A DNA stretch of 64,000 nucleotides from Sternotherus odoratus (GCA_032164245.1 JAVMKO010000003.1:64426390-64490389); one strand, 5' to 3'; positions 44,735 through 57,090 are shown, counted from the first letter of the stretch. A program made the numbers and translations. Notes: a model not told the origin generated them from the sequence alone.

Positions 44735-44825
44735 GAGGGCCAAATTCAGGGGTGATGTAAACAGTGATAAATTATATACTAGTAAATTCTTGGGAGTTCA
44801 AGTTGATATAATTTACTGTGGGGGC
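44735..44825. repeat. Old palindromic repeat, degraded
   Basis: GGGCCAAATTCAGGGGTGAT with AAACAGTGATAAATTATA, then a rough mirror TATAATTTACTGTGG; same type as 41335-41455. Confidence 0.4.
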
Positions 44826-47800
44826 GGAACAGCAAAGTTACAATAAGAAAAGCAACCAACAAGAGCGTAGAAGAAAGTGTACAGGGAAGAAAATCCTTTC
44901 TGTTTTACTTTCTTATACCTTTCTATTATTTGCTTTTCCTGCTACAACCCTAATCTTCTTCTCCCTCAGTATTTAAGTGACACTCACAATGACTTACTGG
45001 GATTCTGTGCACACTACACCTGAATTTGTCTCCAAAGGTTCTATTCGTGGCTAATGATAAAATCAAACAAAGCATTTTACAGGTTTAGGCAAGCAGGTAA
45101 TGCAGTAGAACAAATCATATTTTGAAAAGTATTTGAAATATATCATGAACAATTTAATTTTTAATGATTTAGCCATTTAAAAACATCTTGGAGACATCAT
45201 CTCAAAACCCTCTCACCTGCAAACATCTTAACTTGTAGTTCACTAAGCTAAATGTAACCAAACTGTACACCACTGGAACCTGCTTCACATGGCATAGACT
45301 GAATCAAATATTCTTTTCAAGAGAATCAGGAAGAAAAGCTGTTGCTTGTGCCAGATCCTGGCACTTTCTCTTTGCTTTGTGGTGCTCCAGCTCCACGAAA
45401 CATCATCAATGTGGAAATCTGGGTGGTAAGGTACTAGCACAGTGGCTTCTATACTAGCACCTGCTCCCAGCCCCGTCACAATGGGCACGTCAAGGAAAGG
45501 AGCATGGCTGAAGTGGTCTCTATGCCTTGAAAATCCCTGGCTACTGAAATGTCTCTTTAGGGCTATGGGCTGTTGATATAAGTTAGAGCAGTGTCTAATT
45601 TACAGACTGGCTGACCCCAGGATCAGGGACCTGCAAAACTGGCTTAATTGATTTTTGCCTCACACCCCTTCTTCTGTGCCAAGCACAACTCAGATGCAGC
45701 ACAAGCCTTAAACCTCTGTTCCTATGGCAAAAGAAGTGGGGTAGTTGTGTGGCTGGAGTTTATATTATAAGGAAAGTTACGGAGTTGCTCTGTGGGATAG
45801 ATTATATCTCTCACTAGTCTATTATTTTCAGGACAGGCTTATATACCAATATCCAAAACTCTCAAATCATTTGACAAACTGTGTATCAGACTACCGGCTG
45901 CAACTGTTTCTATAGCAGGCCTTATTCCGGCAAAACTCCCATTGCATTGAACTTGGAGTTCTGCATGAATAAAGACTGCAGGTTCCATTTAGTTTAAGAA
46001 AACAAAACTGTATTTTTTTAAAGCTTTTTTTATTACATTGTCTTCAAATGTGTCACTTTCCAGACTTGGCCATAAAACCTAGCATTCATGTCTTAATGAA
46101 AAAAAGCATTAAAAGCCATTGTTATTAAATATGTCACGTTATAAATGCACATACATTGGACAAGATTCTGGTTTGCATTCTAACCCCTTTGTACTTGGGT
46201 GGTACAAAGGAGCTAGAATCTGGTTGCAACCTGTTAGCAGGGAGTTTCTCTGGCATAGAAGAATTTTCCACTAGCATAAAGCCATCACAGCCAACTCCTG
46301 TGCCAACTGCCTTTATCCCAGCAGAAAGGGGTGTGTCAGAGCTATCCTAAACCAATGCTCAACTGGAATAAGTCAGAGAAACCCTTAGGTTGATCCATTT
46401 CACATTAGGGCCAGCACATATTGACTCTCTGATGTGCCCTCCCCCTTCTTGTGACAGAGTTAAGACAGAGGGGGTGAATCTGGCCTATTATATGTCCCTG
46501 TATAATGGACAGCAAAGATTTGGATCCACCTACACAAAACTGCAATACACAGGATGAACAGGTATTTTCCATGCAGTAAAACTTGAATTATGAAACTAAA
46601 AGTACAAGTTACACAACTAATTTTCAACATCATCTGACTTTCCTGCTCTGCTTACTTTGGTCTTTAGTTCCCTCTTTTTAAAGGGAAAATTTCTTCTTTG
46701 GTAAGCAGAATAGACTACTACATAAAATCTTTCAAAAGTACAATGATATTTGGACTTTACTCTCAACTGTGTTTAAATGGGCCAAATGTAAAAGGGTAGT
46801 TTTAACCATTACAGATGTTTATGATTATTGCTGTACAGTACTCACCTTGCCTTGTTACTCCTGGGTTCAACTCCTAATACCTTTAACTGAGCATACGCTG
46901 TGATCAGGGATGGGCAAAGGAGTTTGGGATAAAGTAATCTAACCCCTCTCCAGAGCAAATTGTTTCACTTCAGATGAGAAGACAAATATGGTAGGCCAAA
47001 TCTTGCTCACCTTGCCATGCAACCAATCTTCTTGATTTCAGAGGTAATGCCCAGATTAATAAAGTGAGCACGACTGGGATCCCTGCTGTTTAACAATCCT
47101 GCTTTGACTCCAGCAATTATCCTTGTCATCCTGTAATAAGGACTGGACCCATTAGCCAAAGGAATCAACTTCTTACAACACAGCCTTTGCCATCAGGCCT
47201 ACATCTAACTTTCTTTTCCTCCCACAAATCCCAGTCCTGACCACCTCCTTTGATAAAAAAAAATTTGCTGCCCTGGTGACAGCTGTTATTTCAGGCTGAA
47301 AATCCCCTTCTACAGTGTCGTCAGATAGCAAAGCACTATGATTTACTCCATAAAATAAGGGAAACTTCCAGTTTTACAGACCAGCTTTACTTGCATAAAC
47401 TGTTTGTTCAGATCTAAGTTTAGTTCCTTTCCACACTTTTCCAAAACTCTGAACTTTCAATTTTTGACCTAAGGGGTGTTATGCCAACTCACCACCTCCT
47501 GTTCCTGCCCTAGCTGGGTGGGATGAAAGCATGCATGCAAATGCAGTGTCCAATTGACTGACAAGCTCCCCACTTGATGTTTTCCAATTTCAGTCATTAA
47601 GAGACTTTCTGACTACCTGGGGAAGGTAGATGGCAGAATCTCCCGCTTTCGCTGACTCAGACACACACCTGCACGCTCTTAATGCTCTAGTCTAAATAGT
47701 GGAGTGGGGAAGGTTCCCATGTGGGGCTTCTAGAACATTACATTTAAAATGTGTCACGACGTCAGCTCAATACAACGCCGCAAATGAGATCTCTTTTTAT

Positions 47801-48467
47801 TGGATGGAGTTTCCAGTATTACAGATGGTGAAATATATTTGAATTTTCATTTAAAATATTTGCACGAACGTTATCACTTTTTATCTAACCTATATCCTAA
47901 TTTCCTGCTTTAGACATTAACAGAACCAGAGGCTGCAGAATGTCTCAATTAATGCAGGGCCTTCCATTTTAATGAGGTTATCTGAGGTTTATTTTTAAGT
48001 TTGTAAAATGTGTTTTGTGGAGGGAAAAAATGCTTCGCACAATCCGAATATTTTAAAAATGTCCATCATCATGATATGTGAGAACTCCACACTGCCATCA
48101 TGAAACTGTGTAAGGAGCATTTCTTTGACATGTAGCCTCATCAATATTTACTCATTCAGGTCAAACCGACTACTCAGTGCACTGCATATTCTATCATTGC
48201 TGGTAAATGGTTTCCACAAAAGATCAGTAGCACAGTCACATTCATCATGCATGGAATGAAGTTGTTGTACGTGAATGTGGAGGCCCTCTGCTGAGGCAAA
48301 ACTTCTTTAATATACTTAGCATTAACTTCATTGGTACTTTCCATTTTGCCAGGACTCTGTCTGCATCACCAGCCTGGAAACTCTCTCCAGTCATCAAACT
48401 GAAGAGAGCAGTTCAATTCTGGTTGTTCTTGTTACAGGATATTTTTTATTTTCCATGCAATGACTTT
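44826..48467. other. No recognised gene
   Basis: About 3.6 kb without a supported gene or named repeat. The part 46150-46490 (GGTGAATCTGGCC at its end) looks like a decayed interspersed repeat. Confidence 0.4.
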
Positions 48468-48770
48468 TTACTAGAGCTGAAGAATAATTGGTGTTTTCAC
48501 TTCAGTGGCCAAACTGAAATTCCAGGAAAAAAATTGAAACTGAATTTTTTCATTTTTTCTTGTCAAAATAAAAAACCCAAGACATTTTGTTTGAGTCAAA
48601 TGAAATGTTTTGAATGTTGATTTGAAATGACATTTTTGAAAGGAATCATGAAAACAGTTCATTTTTTAAAAAGTCAAAATAAAACATTTCAACATTCCAA
48701 TTTTTTCACTATTTTTTCAGGTGAAACTATTTGCTGAGTTTGACGCAAATTCACAGGTAGTTGCAGTGCC
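48468..48770. repeat. AT-rich repeat of TGAAATTTTTTC type
   Basis: Runs of GAAATTCCAGG, TCATTTTTTCTTGTCAAAAT, GAAATGTTTTGAATG and AAGTCAAAATAAAACATTTC partly mirror each other. It resembles a common turtle DNA-transposon relic rich in AAAATGAAA/TTTCATTTT. Ends not fixed. Confidence 0.45.
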
Positions 48771-49199
48771 CCAAAAAGCACATTTTCCAGCTAATTTACT
48801 ACTCGCTGGGAAAAAATCTTCTACTTTACTTTTAACATGAAAAGACCACAATCAGATTTTAACAAAATCCTAAAAATTGAAATGAAATTAAACCTCCATT
48901 ATCAGATTATTCAGATACTCCTCTTGACAATGAGTATTATTGAGATTGGGATTGTTCCCCAAAGTAGAGTCTCAAATGCTGTGTCCAGTTCAATTTTAAA
49001 TTATTGTAATAATAAAGCTTCCACTCCCCTTTGGAGAGTATCCTACACTACAGTACAATAGATTTCACTATTAAGAAATTTGCCTCGATTAATCATCCTA
49101 AACTTCCTTGTGCTTGATTTTGTCGCATTATTGCTAATTTTGTTTTCCTTAGGCAAAGGCCTCTTTGTTAAGTTTGCAGAATTTGTTTGATGATTAGGG

Positions 49200-50260
49200 T
49201 GTTGCTGCTCCACCTTTAACAAAACTGAATGAGACTGTCCCAGTGGCATGTGTGCTGCCACGTAAGGTATCAAAATGAGACACTATGGGTGTGTCTACCC
49301 TGCCATTAAATATCTGCCGCTGGTCTGTGTCAGCTAATTCAGGGTCATGGGGCTCAGGCTGGGGGGCAAGAAAATTGCAGTGCAGATGTCCAGAGGCCGG
49401 GCTCTGGGACTTCATAATGGAGGAAGGTCCCAGAATCCAGGGACGTCTACGCTGCAATTTTACAGCTCTGCAGTCTGAGCCCCCAGGGACTGAGTCAGCT
49501 GACACAGGCTAGCCATGAGTATTTTCTGCAGTGTAGACATTCCCTAAGGGTCCACACCCATCAAAATCAATGGAAGAAAGACAGGGCCTTGCCCCCATAA
49601 ATCAGACTTGCTCATTAGCCTAAGACAATTAACCTTAACTAACCCTTACTGCTCTGTTGTTAAGCATCTGAAGTTTGAAATATCCTGTTGTTCTGCTGCC
49701 AATACAATGTACTACTTCCCCTCTCCACCCCCCACCCCAGCCTCTCCTTATGTAACCTTACTAAATAAAGACTTAAAAGACTCAAGAATCCTAAACTGCG
49801 CAAGTAAAAAACAGGCCGTGGATCTAAAGCAGGGTGTGTGATATGGTTCTGTCAAACAAGTCTTCCCTTACTAGAATCTCAGGGGGGTTATTAAACAAAA
49901 GAACCTTCTGTCCTTATTGTTTCAGCCCAGCATTCCTGGTAATAAGCACTTTCATCTGTAAGTGTCAAAATCTTAATATATGACAAATAAAACAAACTCT
50001 GCAGCATTCTTCAATGAGAGGTTTGTTCATTTTGGTTTTCAGAACATTGTGTAATACTCGCTATATTGCAGCTTATTCCATTACATCTCCACACTCGTCC
50101 CTCTCCCCCAATAAACACTGTGCTGTGACATATCCCCATGCAGATGCATCAGACACAGCAACAGCACCTGTGACATGATAGACCTGAACTGTACAGCTGA
50201 ATAAATGACTGAATAATCCAAACCCAGCGGAACATGTGGTAGTCACTCCTAAGGGACTCA
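49200..50260. repeat. Copy A of an old duplication (partner 60810-61740)
   Basis: Collinear matches to the partner include ACCTTTAACAAAAC (49212), TAAATCAGA.TTGCT.ATTA (49599), TCCTTATGTAACCTTACTAA (49745) with AAACTGC (49792), and CATGCAGATGCATCAGACAC (50138). Further matches at 54352 and 54495 suggest the copy extends to about 54570, with the hAT elements between inserted or the middle lost from the partner. Confidence 0.5.
49287..49544. mobile_element. MITE of the GTCTACACTGC type
   Basis: The left end GGGTGTGTCTACCCTGC is mirrored by GCAGTGTAGACATTCCC. The flanks are TAT and TAA, consistent with a decayed 3-bp Harbinger-type duplication. Internal TCAGCTAATTC and GAGTCAGCTGACAC are also mirrored. 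It sits inside duplication copy A. Confidence 0.75.
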
Positions 50261-50271
50261 ACCCTCTAGAT

Positions 50272-50431
50272 CAGTGGTGGGCAATCTGCTGCCTGTCAAG
50301 GTAATCTGCTGGCAGGCCGCCAATTTGTTTACATTTGCATGGCTGTCCGCAGGTCACAGTGGCCATGGTTCACCATTCCTGACCAATGGGATCTGTGGGA
50401 AGTGGCACGGGCTACAGGTTAACCACCACTG
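50272..50431. mobile_element. Short hAT MITE
   Basis: CAGTGGTGGGCAATCTG at the left is mirrored by GTTAACCACCACTG at the right. The 8-bp flanks CTCTAGAT (50264-50271) and CTCTATAT (50432-50439) differ once. The core keeps TGTCCGCAGGTCAC and GACCAATGGGATCTGTGGGA of the family also seen at 8205-8415. Confidence 0.8.
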
Positions 50432-50439
50432 CTCTATAT

Positions 50440-51646
50440 GTTGAGGTTGCTCAGACATGCTCATACCATCCCATTTTACAGGCCATCTGAGACTTTCTGT
50501 GTCTGTAATAGAGACTGAACTGAACAAGCCTTTGGCAGAGCTTCATAATCACAGAAGCACAACCAAATTTTGGTGAACCTCTGATGCGAGGCCAGCACTA
50601 CTGTGGACATTAGGAAGAGGACCAGGAATGACCATGCATACCAGCACCTGGCACCTTTGCACATTTACCAGACCGGTGACCAGTACAAGGAGCAGAATCA
50701 GCATCACAAGAATAATTACTGGAAAAACAGGGGACCGGAACTGTTCCTTGGGCAATTCGCTGTCATCCTGCCTATGTTACAAGCAATTTGACCGGGTGCT
50801 AGACACTGTGCCCAGCCCCGAGCCAACCAAAGTACATGATGAACTAGTCAGACAGGATGGTGCCCTGCTGGCCCCAGAATCCAGCACAGGGACTGATGGG
50901 AGCTGGCAGCAGGAGGGACAATGAAGTCACTCTGTTGCTGAAACTGGTTTCAGAGCAGGCTTTGGAGCAGGAGCAACAGCAGCACATTCTGGGGCCATAC
51001 ACAGAGCTAATGCATCCCTCAGGAACAGCTTGCTGCATAGCCTGCAGCAGATCCCATCCCTAACTCCAGGAAGTTTCTGACTCCATTTTAATGTTCATTA
51101 ATACAGGACGGAGAGGGATTTCTGCTCTATGAACTATGCCAAAGTTGGGAGAAACCACAGCTAGCAGTGTGTATCTGCTAATGGTGGATTGTGTTCCAGC
51201 AGTGTGGCTACTCCACACACAAACACCTGGGGTTCAAAGTGGTGACTGGGAAATGCAAGCAGTAAAGAACACCTTTCAAGGGCATTTTTACTGGAAAGGC
51301 ACAGATTTGTGTTGGGCCATTCCTGTTTCTTAAAAATAATAGAGGTAACAAAGAGCCCTGTTCCTGTGAGTGCACTGCCGAGCACATGGCCCCTTCCCCT
51401 TTTAAGGACCTGCTCCTTATGGCCTGCGACTAGAGATGACTTGGCTGCATCTGGTTGGTCAGACTCCACCTCGGGCAGTGTCCATGCACTGGGTGTGTTT
51501 GCTGCCTAATTAGAGTCCGGACACCTTGTCTACGTGGGAGCTCTTCTGATCTTCTATCTGTTTAAACAGCCCACTCATCCCACTAGCATTCCAGGAGGGA
51601 AGAGGGGGGGAAAGCCACTTCACAGGTATTCAAAGAGGGAGAGGAG
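50440..51646. other. No confirmed gene; one possible transmembrane exon
   Basis: On the minus strand, 50767-50669 is an open segment of 33 codons with an AG before it and GTAAAT after it. It contains the hydrophobic run FPVIILVMLILLLVLVTGL after a charged start (DDSELPKEQFRS). That would suit the membrane exon of a type II protein. No other exon was found nearby, so this is a lead, not a gene call. The rest is unassigned. Confidence 0.35.
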
Positions 51647-53999
51647 CACTGGTGGATTAACCTATAAGCAATAAAAGCACGTGCTTAGGGCCCCAAGAGA
51701 AAAGGGGCCCCAAAGCAACAACAAAAAATGGTTACAAAATTACGAGTTTGCACGGCCTTAAATTAAAAAAAGTCTCAATTAACGTCTTGGGCCTGAGTCC
51801 AGGGCCTCAGGGCCCCCTTGTGCCTGGCTATATAAAGCTCATCAATATTTTATTTAAATGTGGCATTGCGATTTAAAAAAAATCCCCCAACGTTGCGTCG
51901 ATTACACTTTCTTTCTCAGACTTCCCTCACATCGATAAAAGCCTCGCGGTATCCAAATATGTCTTAGAGCCATAGCTGTTATTCGTACGTCAGCTGAGCG
52001 CGGCCTTGCTTTTTGTGGAAAAGAAGAAAAATTTAATTCTTTGCATAATGGGAATTTCTTAGGGTTGCTTGAACTAATAAGTGAGTTTGATCCCTTTTTA
52101 GCAAGGTACATTTCAGTATACGGAAATGCTGGCAAAGGTAATCCCTCTTACCTCTCCAAGACCATTGGTGAAGAACTCATTCACTCAATGGCTCAAAAGT
52201 TCCAGGCAGCCATTGTTGATGAAGTAAATGCTCCTGGTTATTTTAGCTTGTCGGTTGATTCTACACCAGATCTATCACATGTAGATCAATTGTGTGTTGT
52301 ACTTCGGTATTTGAAGAATGGGCAACCGACTGAACGTTTTTTAACCTTTCTGGAACTAAAGAGCCATACTGGAGAGGAAATAGCAAATCAGGTAATGGAA
52401 TACTTAGTTGAAATTTGCAAACTTAATTTTTCCAAGTGCAGGGGTCAATCCTATGACAATGCTGCAAACATGTCAGGCCGTTACAAAGGCATGCAGCAAA
52501 AAATTTTGAAACGCAATGAATTTGCCATCTATGTGCCCTGTGCAGCCCATTCATTAAATTTGGTTGGCCACAGTGCTGTTGACTGTTGTGGAATGGCTTT
52601 TAATTTTTTCTATACAGTCCAATTGCTGTATACCTTTTTCTCGGCGTCAACAAACCGATGGAAAATACTGAAAGATTGTCTGGGAGATAATCAAATGTTA
52701 AAATCCCTCTCTGATACCAGATGGGAGGCACATGCAGTTGCAACAAATGCAATTTTGAGTTCTTTCAACAAGATTTTGGAAACTTTAGAATGTGTAGCTA
52801 ATGACCAGTCGTAGAAGGGAGACAGTAGACGGGAAGCAGACAACATTGCAAACAAGATGCTAGAGCTAGAGTTTGTTTTTATGCTCATCCTATGGGATGA
52901 CATTTTGCAAGAATTTTACAGAACAAGTTAAGCTCTGCAAAAAGTGGATGTGGTCTTAAAGTCCTGTGTAGATTTATACATGTCCTTAGCTCAAAAACTG
53001 CGGGCTAAGCAAGATGATTTTGAAAGAACTGAGAAGCTTTCAAAAGAAATGCTACCAGAGGGGAGTGATTACAAAACATCTCACACTCGCAAACGTATTA
53101 GAAAGATGCTACCCAATGGTGGAAATGCACCAGAAGTAGAGCTGACCCCTAGAGGAAAATTCCACATTGCCACCTATAACGTAATCACTGATCAGTTAGA
53201 AACCCAAATGAGAAGAAGCGGAGAAATATATGTTGATATTGCAGACAAATTTTCTTTCTTAAGTGATGTCCCAAATAACATCATTTCATCTGCTGAAAAA
53301 GAAAGATACACTCAGTGTTCCCAAAAGCTAGTTGAGGTCTACCCAGAGGATTTGGACACTAACCTTTCTACTGAGCTTCAGCAGTTTCATTCTTATGTGC
53401 GTCACAAGTTTATTAACACTAGCAAAAGTACATTTTCTCCTGCTGAACTTTATCAAGTAATTGTGGATGACAAAATTGTGTCAGTATTTCCAAATGTAGA
53501 CATTGGTTTTCGCATCTTTTTTACTTTAATGGGCACAAATTGTACAGCAGAGCGCACATTTTCAAGGTTAAAGGGTATTAAAAACCCTAATAGAACAAGG
53601 ATGGTCCAAGACAGGCTGGATGATTGGGCTCTTTTAAGTATAGAGGCAGATTTAGTCAGAGAACTGACATTTAAAGATATAATTAAAGATTTTGCTCTAC
53701 AAAAATCAAGGAGGAAGTTAGTAAACAAAAATAAATGAATGAATAAATCATTATAATTTTTATAAACAAATAAATACATTTTAAGAAGTTTTTATCAAGT
53801 GTCCACTTTCAAGTTTTCAACCCATATTAAATTTAAATTATTGTGAGCCTTGTTCTTGTCCCTCTCAACTGAACTGTGTTTGGGTAGCAGCTTTGTGACT
53901 TTGCGAGTAAAAGCTGGGTTGTGAATGGGGGTGAGAGTAGAAAGGGGGGCCCATTGATTGGCTGTGCTTAGGGCCCCAGGAGCAATTAATCCGCCCCTG
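51647..53999 (+). mobile_element. hAT element, near-complete, exact 8-bp duplication
   Basis: It starts CACTGGTGGATTAACC and ends AGCAATTAATCCGCCCCTG (reversed: CAGGGGCGGATTAATTGC). The flanks are identical, GAGAGGAG (51639-51646 and 54000-54007). Sub-terminal GCTTAGGGCCCC occurs at both ends in mirror sense. It holds one transposase gene on the plus strand with only two stop codons in the recognisable part. It is the best-preserved hAT element of the window. Confidence 0.95.
51900..53738 (+). pseudogene. hAT transposase (DUF4371/ZMYM-like), two stops
   Basis: A single frame runs from about 51960 (RTSAERGLAFCGKEEKF, the conserved RGLAFRG block) to the stop after 53738. It is interrupted only by TAG at 52812-52814 and TAA at 52929-52931. 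Domains in order: HNGNFLGLLELISEFDPFLA; the catalytic core with SVDSTPDLSHVDQLCV (first aspartate) and YDNAANMSGRYKGMQ (second aspartate) followed by CAAHSLNLVG; a helical insertion; and the dimerisation domain with CTAERTFSRLKGI (catalytic glutamate). The N-terminal zinc-finger region was not found, so the gene is also 5'-deleted. Pasting would occur in the nucleus at 8-bp staggered cuts. It is not the same subfamily as 27729-31091. Confidence 0.9.
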
Positions 54000-54007
54000 G
54001 AGAGGAG

Positions 54008-55042
54008 ACAAAGGAGGAGAAGATGTAACAGACTTTTTGAACATACAGGTTATACAGAGCATACAGGTTACTGCTGCTCCTACAACAGCTGCAATGTGGA
54101 TGCCAAAGGCCCAGGTTAGGAAAATTTGGGGTGAACAATCAATTGAGATGCTCAAGTCCTGAGTTCTCTAACGCAGGGTCAGCTGATTCAAGTCCCACTA
54201 ACCCAGGCTCACATTGCAGTGTGAATATATCCATAAGGAATCCATAGGGGAGCCAAGATTAAATTTCAGGAATTCTTTGCTCCCAGTCTTAAACTTACAC
54301 AATACCAGAGCATGCCTTTATGTAAGAGCACCTTGAAAATTGCCTTCATCTTCAGAGCACAGCAAAGAAAACTTCAGCCCCATAACTCGTATTCCAACAA
54401 CGAGGATGTCAAATCAGGCACCTGTATGCTAAATATAGGGAAGAGGTACATAGCTCTGTGCCTTTTGACTGTTTTTGTTATCACTACAGTCTAACAGGCA
54501 GGCTTTGACATCTGCAGGGCATTAGGGTATCTTGCAACATTCGTGAGCAATGTAGCAGTGAATAGTTACCTTGAGATGTGGGAATGATTTCATCGTCATA
54601 ATCAGCTGTGACGTGCTAGCCAGAATGAAATGGCAAAGTGCCCATGGAGAGGACCAAAAAACAAAAGTGTGTTCCTCTTCATTCATCCCAGCTTCTCTCA
54701 TTCCTGCCAGCTGTCCTGGTTTCAGAGGCATCCTCTCTCTTATGCCATTTTTCTACTCTATCACTCCAATTGTAGTTGATATAATCTAATCCATTTTAAT
54801 GGGGTTCAAAGCACAGCCAGATTAGTTCTCTAAATGATCCTAATAGCTTTCAAATGTCTGTATCTATGTTTTACGTCTTCAGTAACAAGAATGTAGAAGT
54901 ATTTGTAGTCTGTAAAAATAAAAGGGAAAATTGGCTTCAGACACTAGGTTTATTGCCAATAAAACTGCATATAACCATTTCCTCATTTATTAACAAAGAT
55001 TCTCAGTAATACAATATGAGACTAAAGCATTAGAGAATCTTA
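54008..55042. other. No recognised gene; one MITE fragment
   Basis: 54150-54240 holds a fragment of a GTCTACACTGC-type MITE (CAGCTGATTCAAGTCC, GCTCACATTGCAGTGTGAAT). 54352-54545 matches 61764-61935 and belongs to the suspected duplication. Nothing else is recognised. Confidence 0.4.
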
Positions 55043-55529
55043 GGGCTGGTCCCCACTAGGGCTTAACGTCGACTTTAACGACGTTAAGTCGATATAAACA
55101 TGTACCCATCCTCACATGCATGCCATTAAAGTAGATTTAAAGGGACCTTAAAATCGACTTCTGTACTCCTCCCTAACGAGAGGCGTAGCGCTAAAATCAA
55201 CCTCTCTAGGTCGATTGTGGACTAGTGAGGACTCAAGTGACATTACTAGCCTCCAGAGACTGTCCCACAATGCTGCATTCTGACCGCTCTGGACTGCTTC
55301 ACTGCTCTGCTGTGACCGTTCTGGACAGTGCTCTCAACTTGCTGCTCTGGCCAGGTAGACAGGAAAAGACCCGGGAACATTTGAATAGCTTCCTGTTTGG
55401 TCAGCGTGGCCAGCTCACCTGCACAGCTCAGTCGCCATTCATAGAAATCAGCAGCCCAAGCCGCCATGCAGAGCTCAGCAGCACAGGAGACCAACCAAAG
55501 GGGGTACCCCAGCCCACGAAGGATCCTCT

Positions 55530-56458
55530 GGTGAGTGGTCTTTTTTTTGCACCTCCCCTTTCCCCCCGCCAGTCTGCACAACCGCCCCGTCCCCCCCGCC
55601 AGTCTGCACAAGCGCCCCCCCACTCCCAACAGGTAGCATGTACACAGCCCGGTTTTCTTGGCTTTTAAATTTCCTGGTACAGCGTGCCCGGAATCAAACC
55701 ACAGCACCTCCCCCCGCCAGTCTGCACAACCGCCCCCGTCCCCCCCCCCCGCCGCCAGTCTGCACAACTGCCCCCGTCCCTCCCGCCAGTCTGCACTAGT
55801 GCCCCCCACTCCCAACAGGTAGCCCGTACACAGCCCGTGGTTTTCTTTTGGTTTTTAAATGTCCCGGTGCAGCGCGCCTGAAATCAAGCCACACCCCCTC
55901 CCCCCGCCACGCTGCACCCCCACCCGTCTCCCCCGCCAGTCTGCACAAGCGACCCCCCCCCCCCAACAGGTAGCCTGTACACAGCCCGGTTTTCTTGGTT
56001 TTTAAATTTCCCGGTACAGCGTGCCTGTAATCAAACCACACCACCTCCTCCCGCCAGTCTGCACAACCGCCCCCGTCCCCCCCGCCAGTCTGCACAAGCG
56101 ACCCCCCACTCCCAACAGGTAGCCTGTACACAGCCCGGTTTTGTTTTGAAGTTCGCGGTGAGCCCCACGCGGTGTGCTGGAGGAGGGATCCACATGGGGG
56201 GGGGGGGGTTACTCTGGAATATCCGAGTATGGCTTAAGGTTAACATGGCCCACTGCATGGTGATTTCAGTAGCCCTGTTGTGTTGAGGCTGTATGTGAGA
56301 TGCTTCTGTGACTTTTGTGTGAGGCATCCAGTAACTTTTTAGGTGCAGAATATACTCATAGTAGGCCGTTGAATAATGTGGTTCCCCGTAGCATACTACT
56401 CCCATTGTGATCCGTGAATGTTTCTGTCTCATAAACTTGTGCCTTTCTTTGCCCACAG
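55530..56458 (+). other. Probable intron of the Harbinger accessory gene
   Basis: A good donor, CTCTG then GTGAGT, starts at 55530. A good acceptor with a pyrimidine tract, TTTCTTTGCCCACAG, ends at 56458. Most of the interval is a tandem array. The upstream exon (with ATG near 55465) is short, has no SANT domain, and joins out of frame to the downstream exon. Either the splice pair is not the ancestral one or coding DNA was lost. Confidence 0.5.
55550..56165. repeat. Tandem repeat, four copies of ~150 bp
   Basis: Copies begin near 55550, 55705, 55894 and 56041. Each holds one to three CCCGCCAGTCTGCACAA(C/G)C blocks, then CCCAACAGGTAGCCTGTACA, then CAGCCCGG, TTTTTAAAT and CCGGTACAGCGTGCC with AATCAAACCACA. 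The first and fourth are partial or diverged at the edges. Between copies the number of CCGCCAGTCTGCAC blocks varies, so there are two levels of repetition. Confidence 0.85.
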
Positions 56459-57084
56459 CTGCACAGTTATCTCAGAATCCGCCCAACTGCCCCTCTCGCC
56501 GTCTATCGCAGATACGGAAGCGTAAAAAGAAAACGTGTGATGACATGTTTAATGAACTACTCGGGAACTCCAACGCTGAGGCCACACGGCAGACTGAAGG
56601 GAGGGAAAAATTGCTACAGTCAAGACAGGAATCAAGAGCTGCAGCAGAAAAGCGTGAAGAACAACGTCTGGTGCGTGAAGAACAACGGCTGGAGCATGAG
56701 GAAAGACGAGAGGCACGCGAAGAAAGGCGGATGGATGCTTTGATCCGGATAATGGAGGACCAAAGCGATATGCTCAGGTTTCTGGTAGAGCAGAACCAAA
56801 GATCGCCTCTACAGCCTCTGTATAACCACCTCTCCCCCTCCCCAAGTCCCATAGCTTCCCCACCCAAATGCGGGGTGAGAACCCGGGGGGGGGAAGCTCC
56901 GGGGACCGATCCACTCTACACCACAAGCCAGCACAAGCAGCAGCAGGATGAGTGTATCCGAAAACTTTTAAAAGCTGCTGAGTGTTGGCCACCCTACACC
57001 ACCCCTAACCCCTTCCCCCACCCGCTCCTCCACCACTGGGACTGCTGGTTTCCCTCCCCTCCCCACCCAATCTCGAATTTGTGA
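56459..57084 (+). pseudogene. Harbinger accessory protein, C-terminal exon
   Basis: The open frame after the acceptor encodes about 208 residues. A basic cluster (IRKRKKKTCDDMFNELL) is followed by a long charged helix of repeating EEQRL/ERREAREER units, likely a coiled coil. Then come a hydrophobic-heptad stretch (ALIRIMEDQSDMLRFLVEQ) and a proline/serine-rich tail. This matches the C-terminal half of the Myb/SANT-type proteins of vertebrate Harbinger elements, which bring the transposase to the ends. The N-terminal SANT/Myb domain, which should precede it, was not found. The stop is TGA at 57082-57084, with AATAAA seven bases further on. Isolated from its first exon it is probably not functional. 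Confidence 0.75.
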
Positions 57085-57090
57085 TGAACC

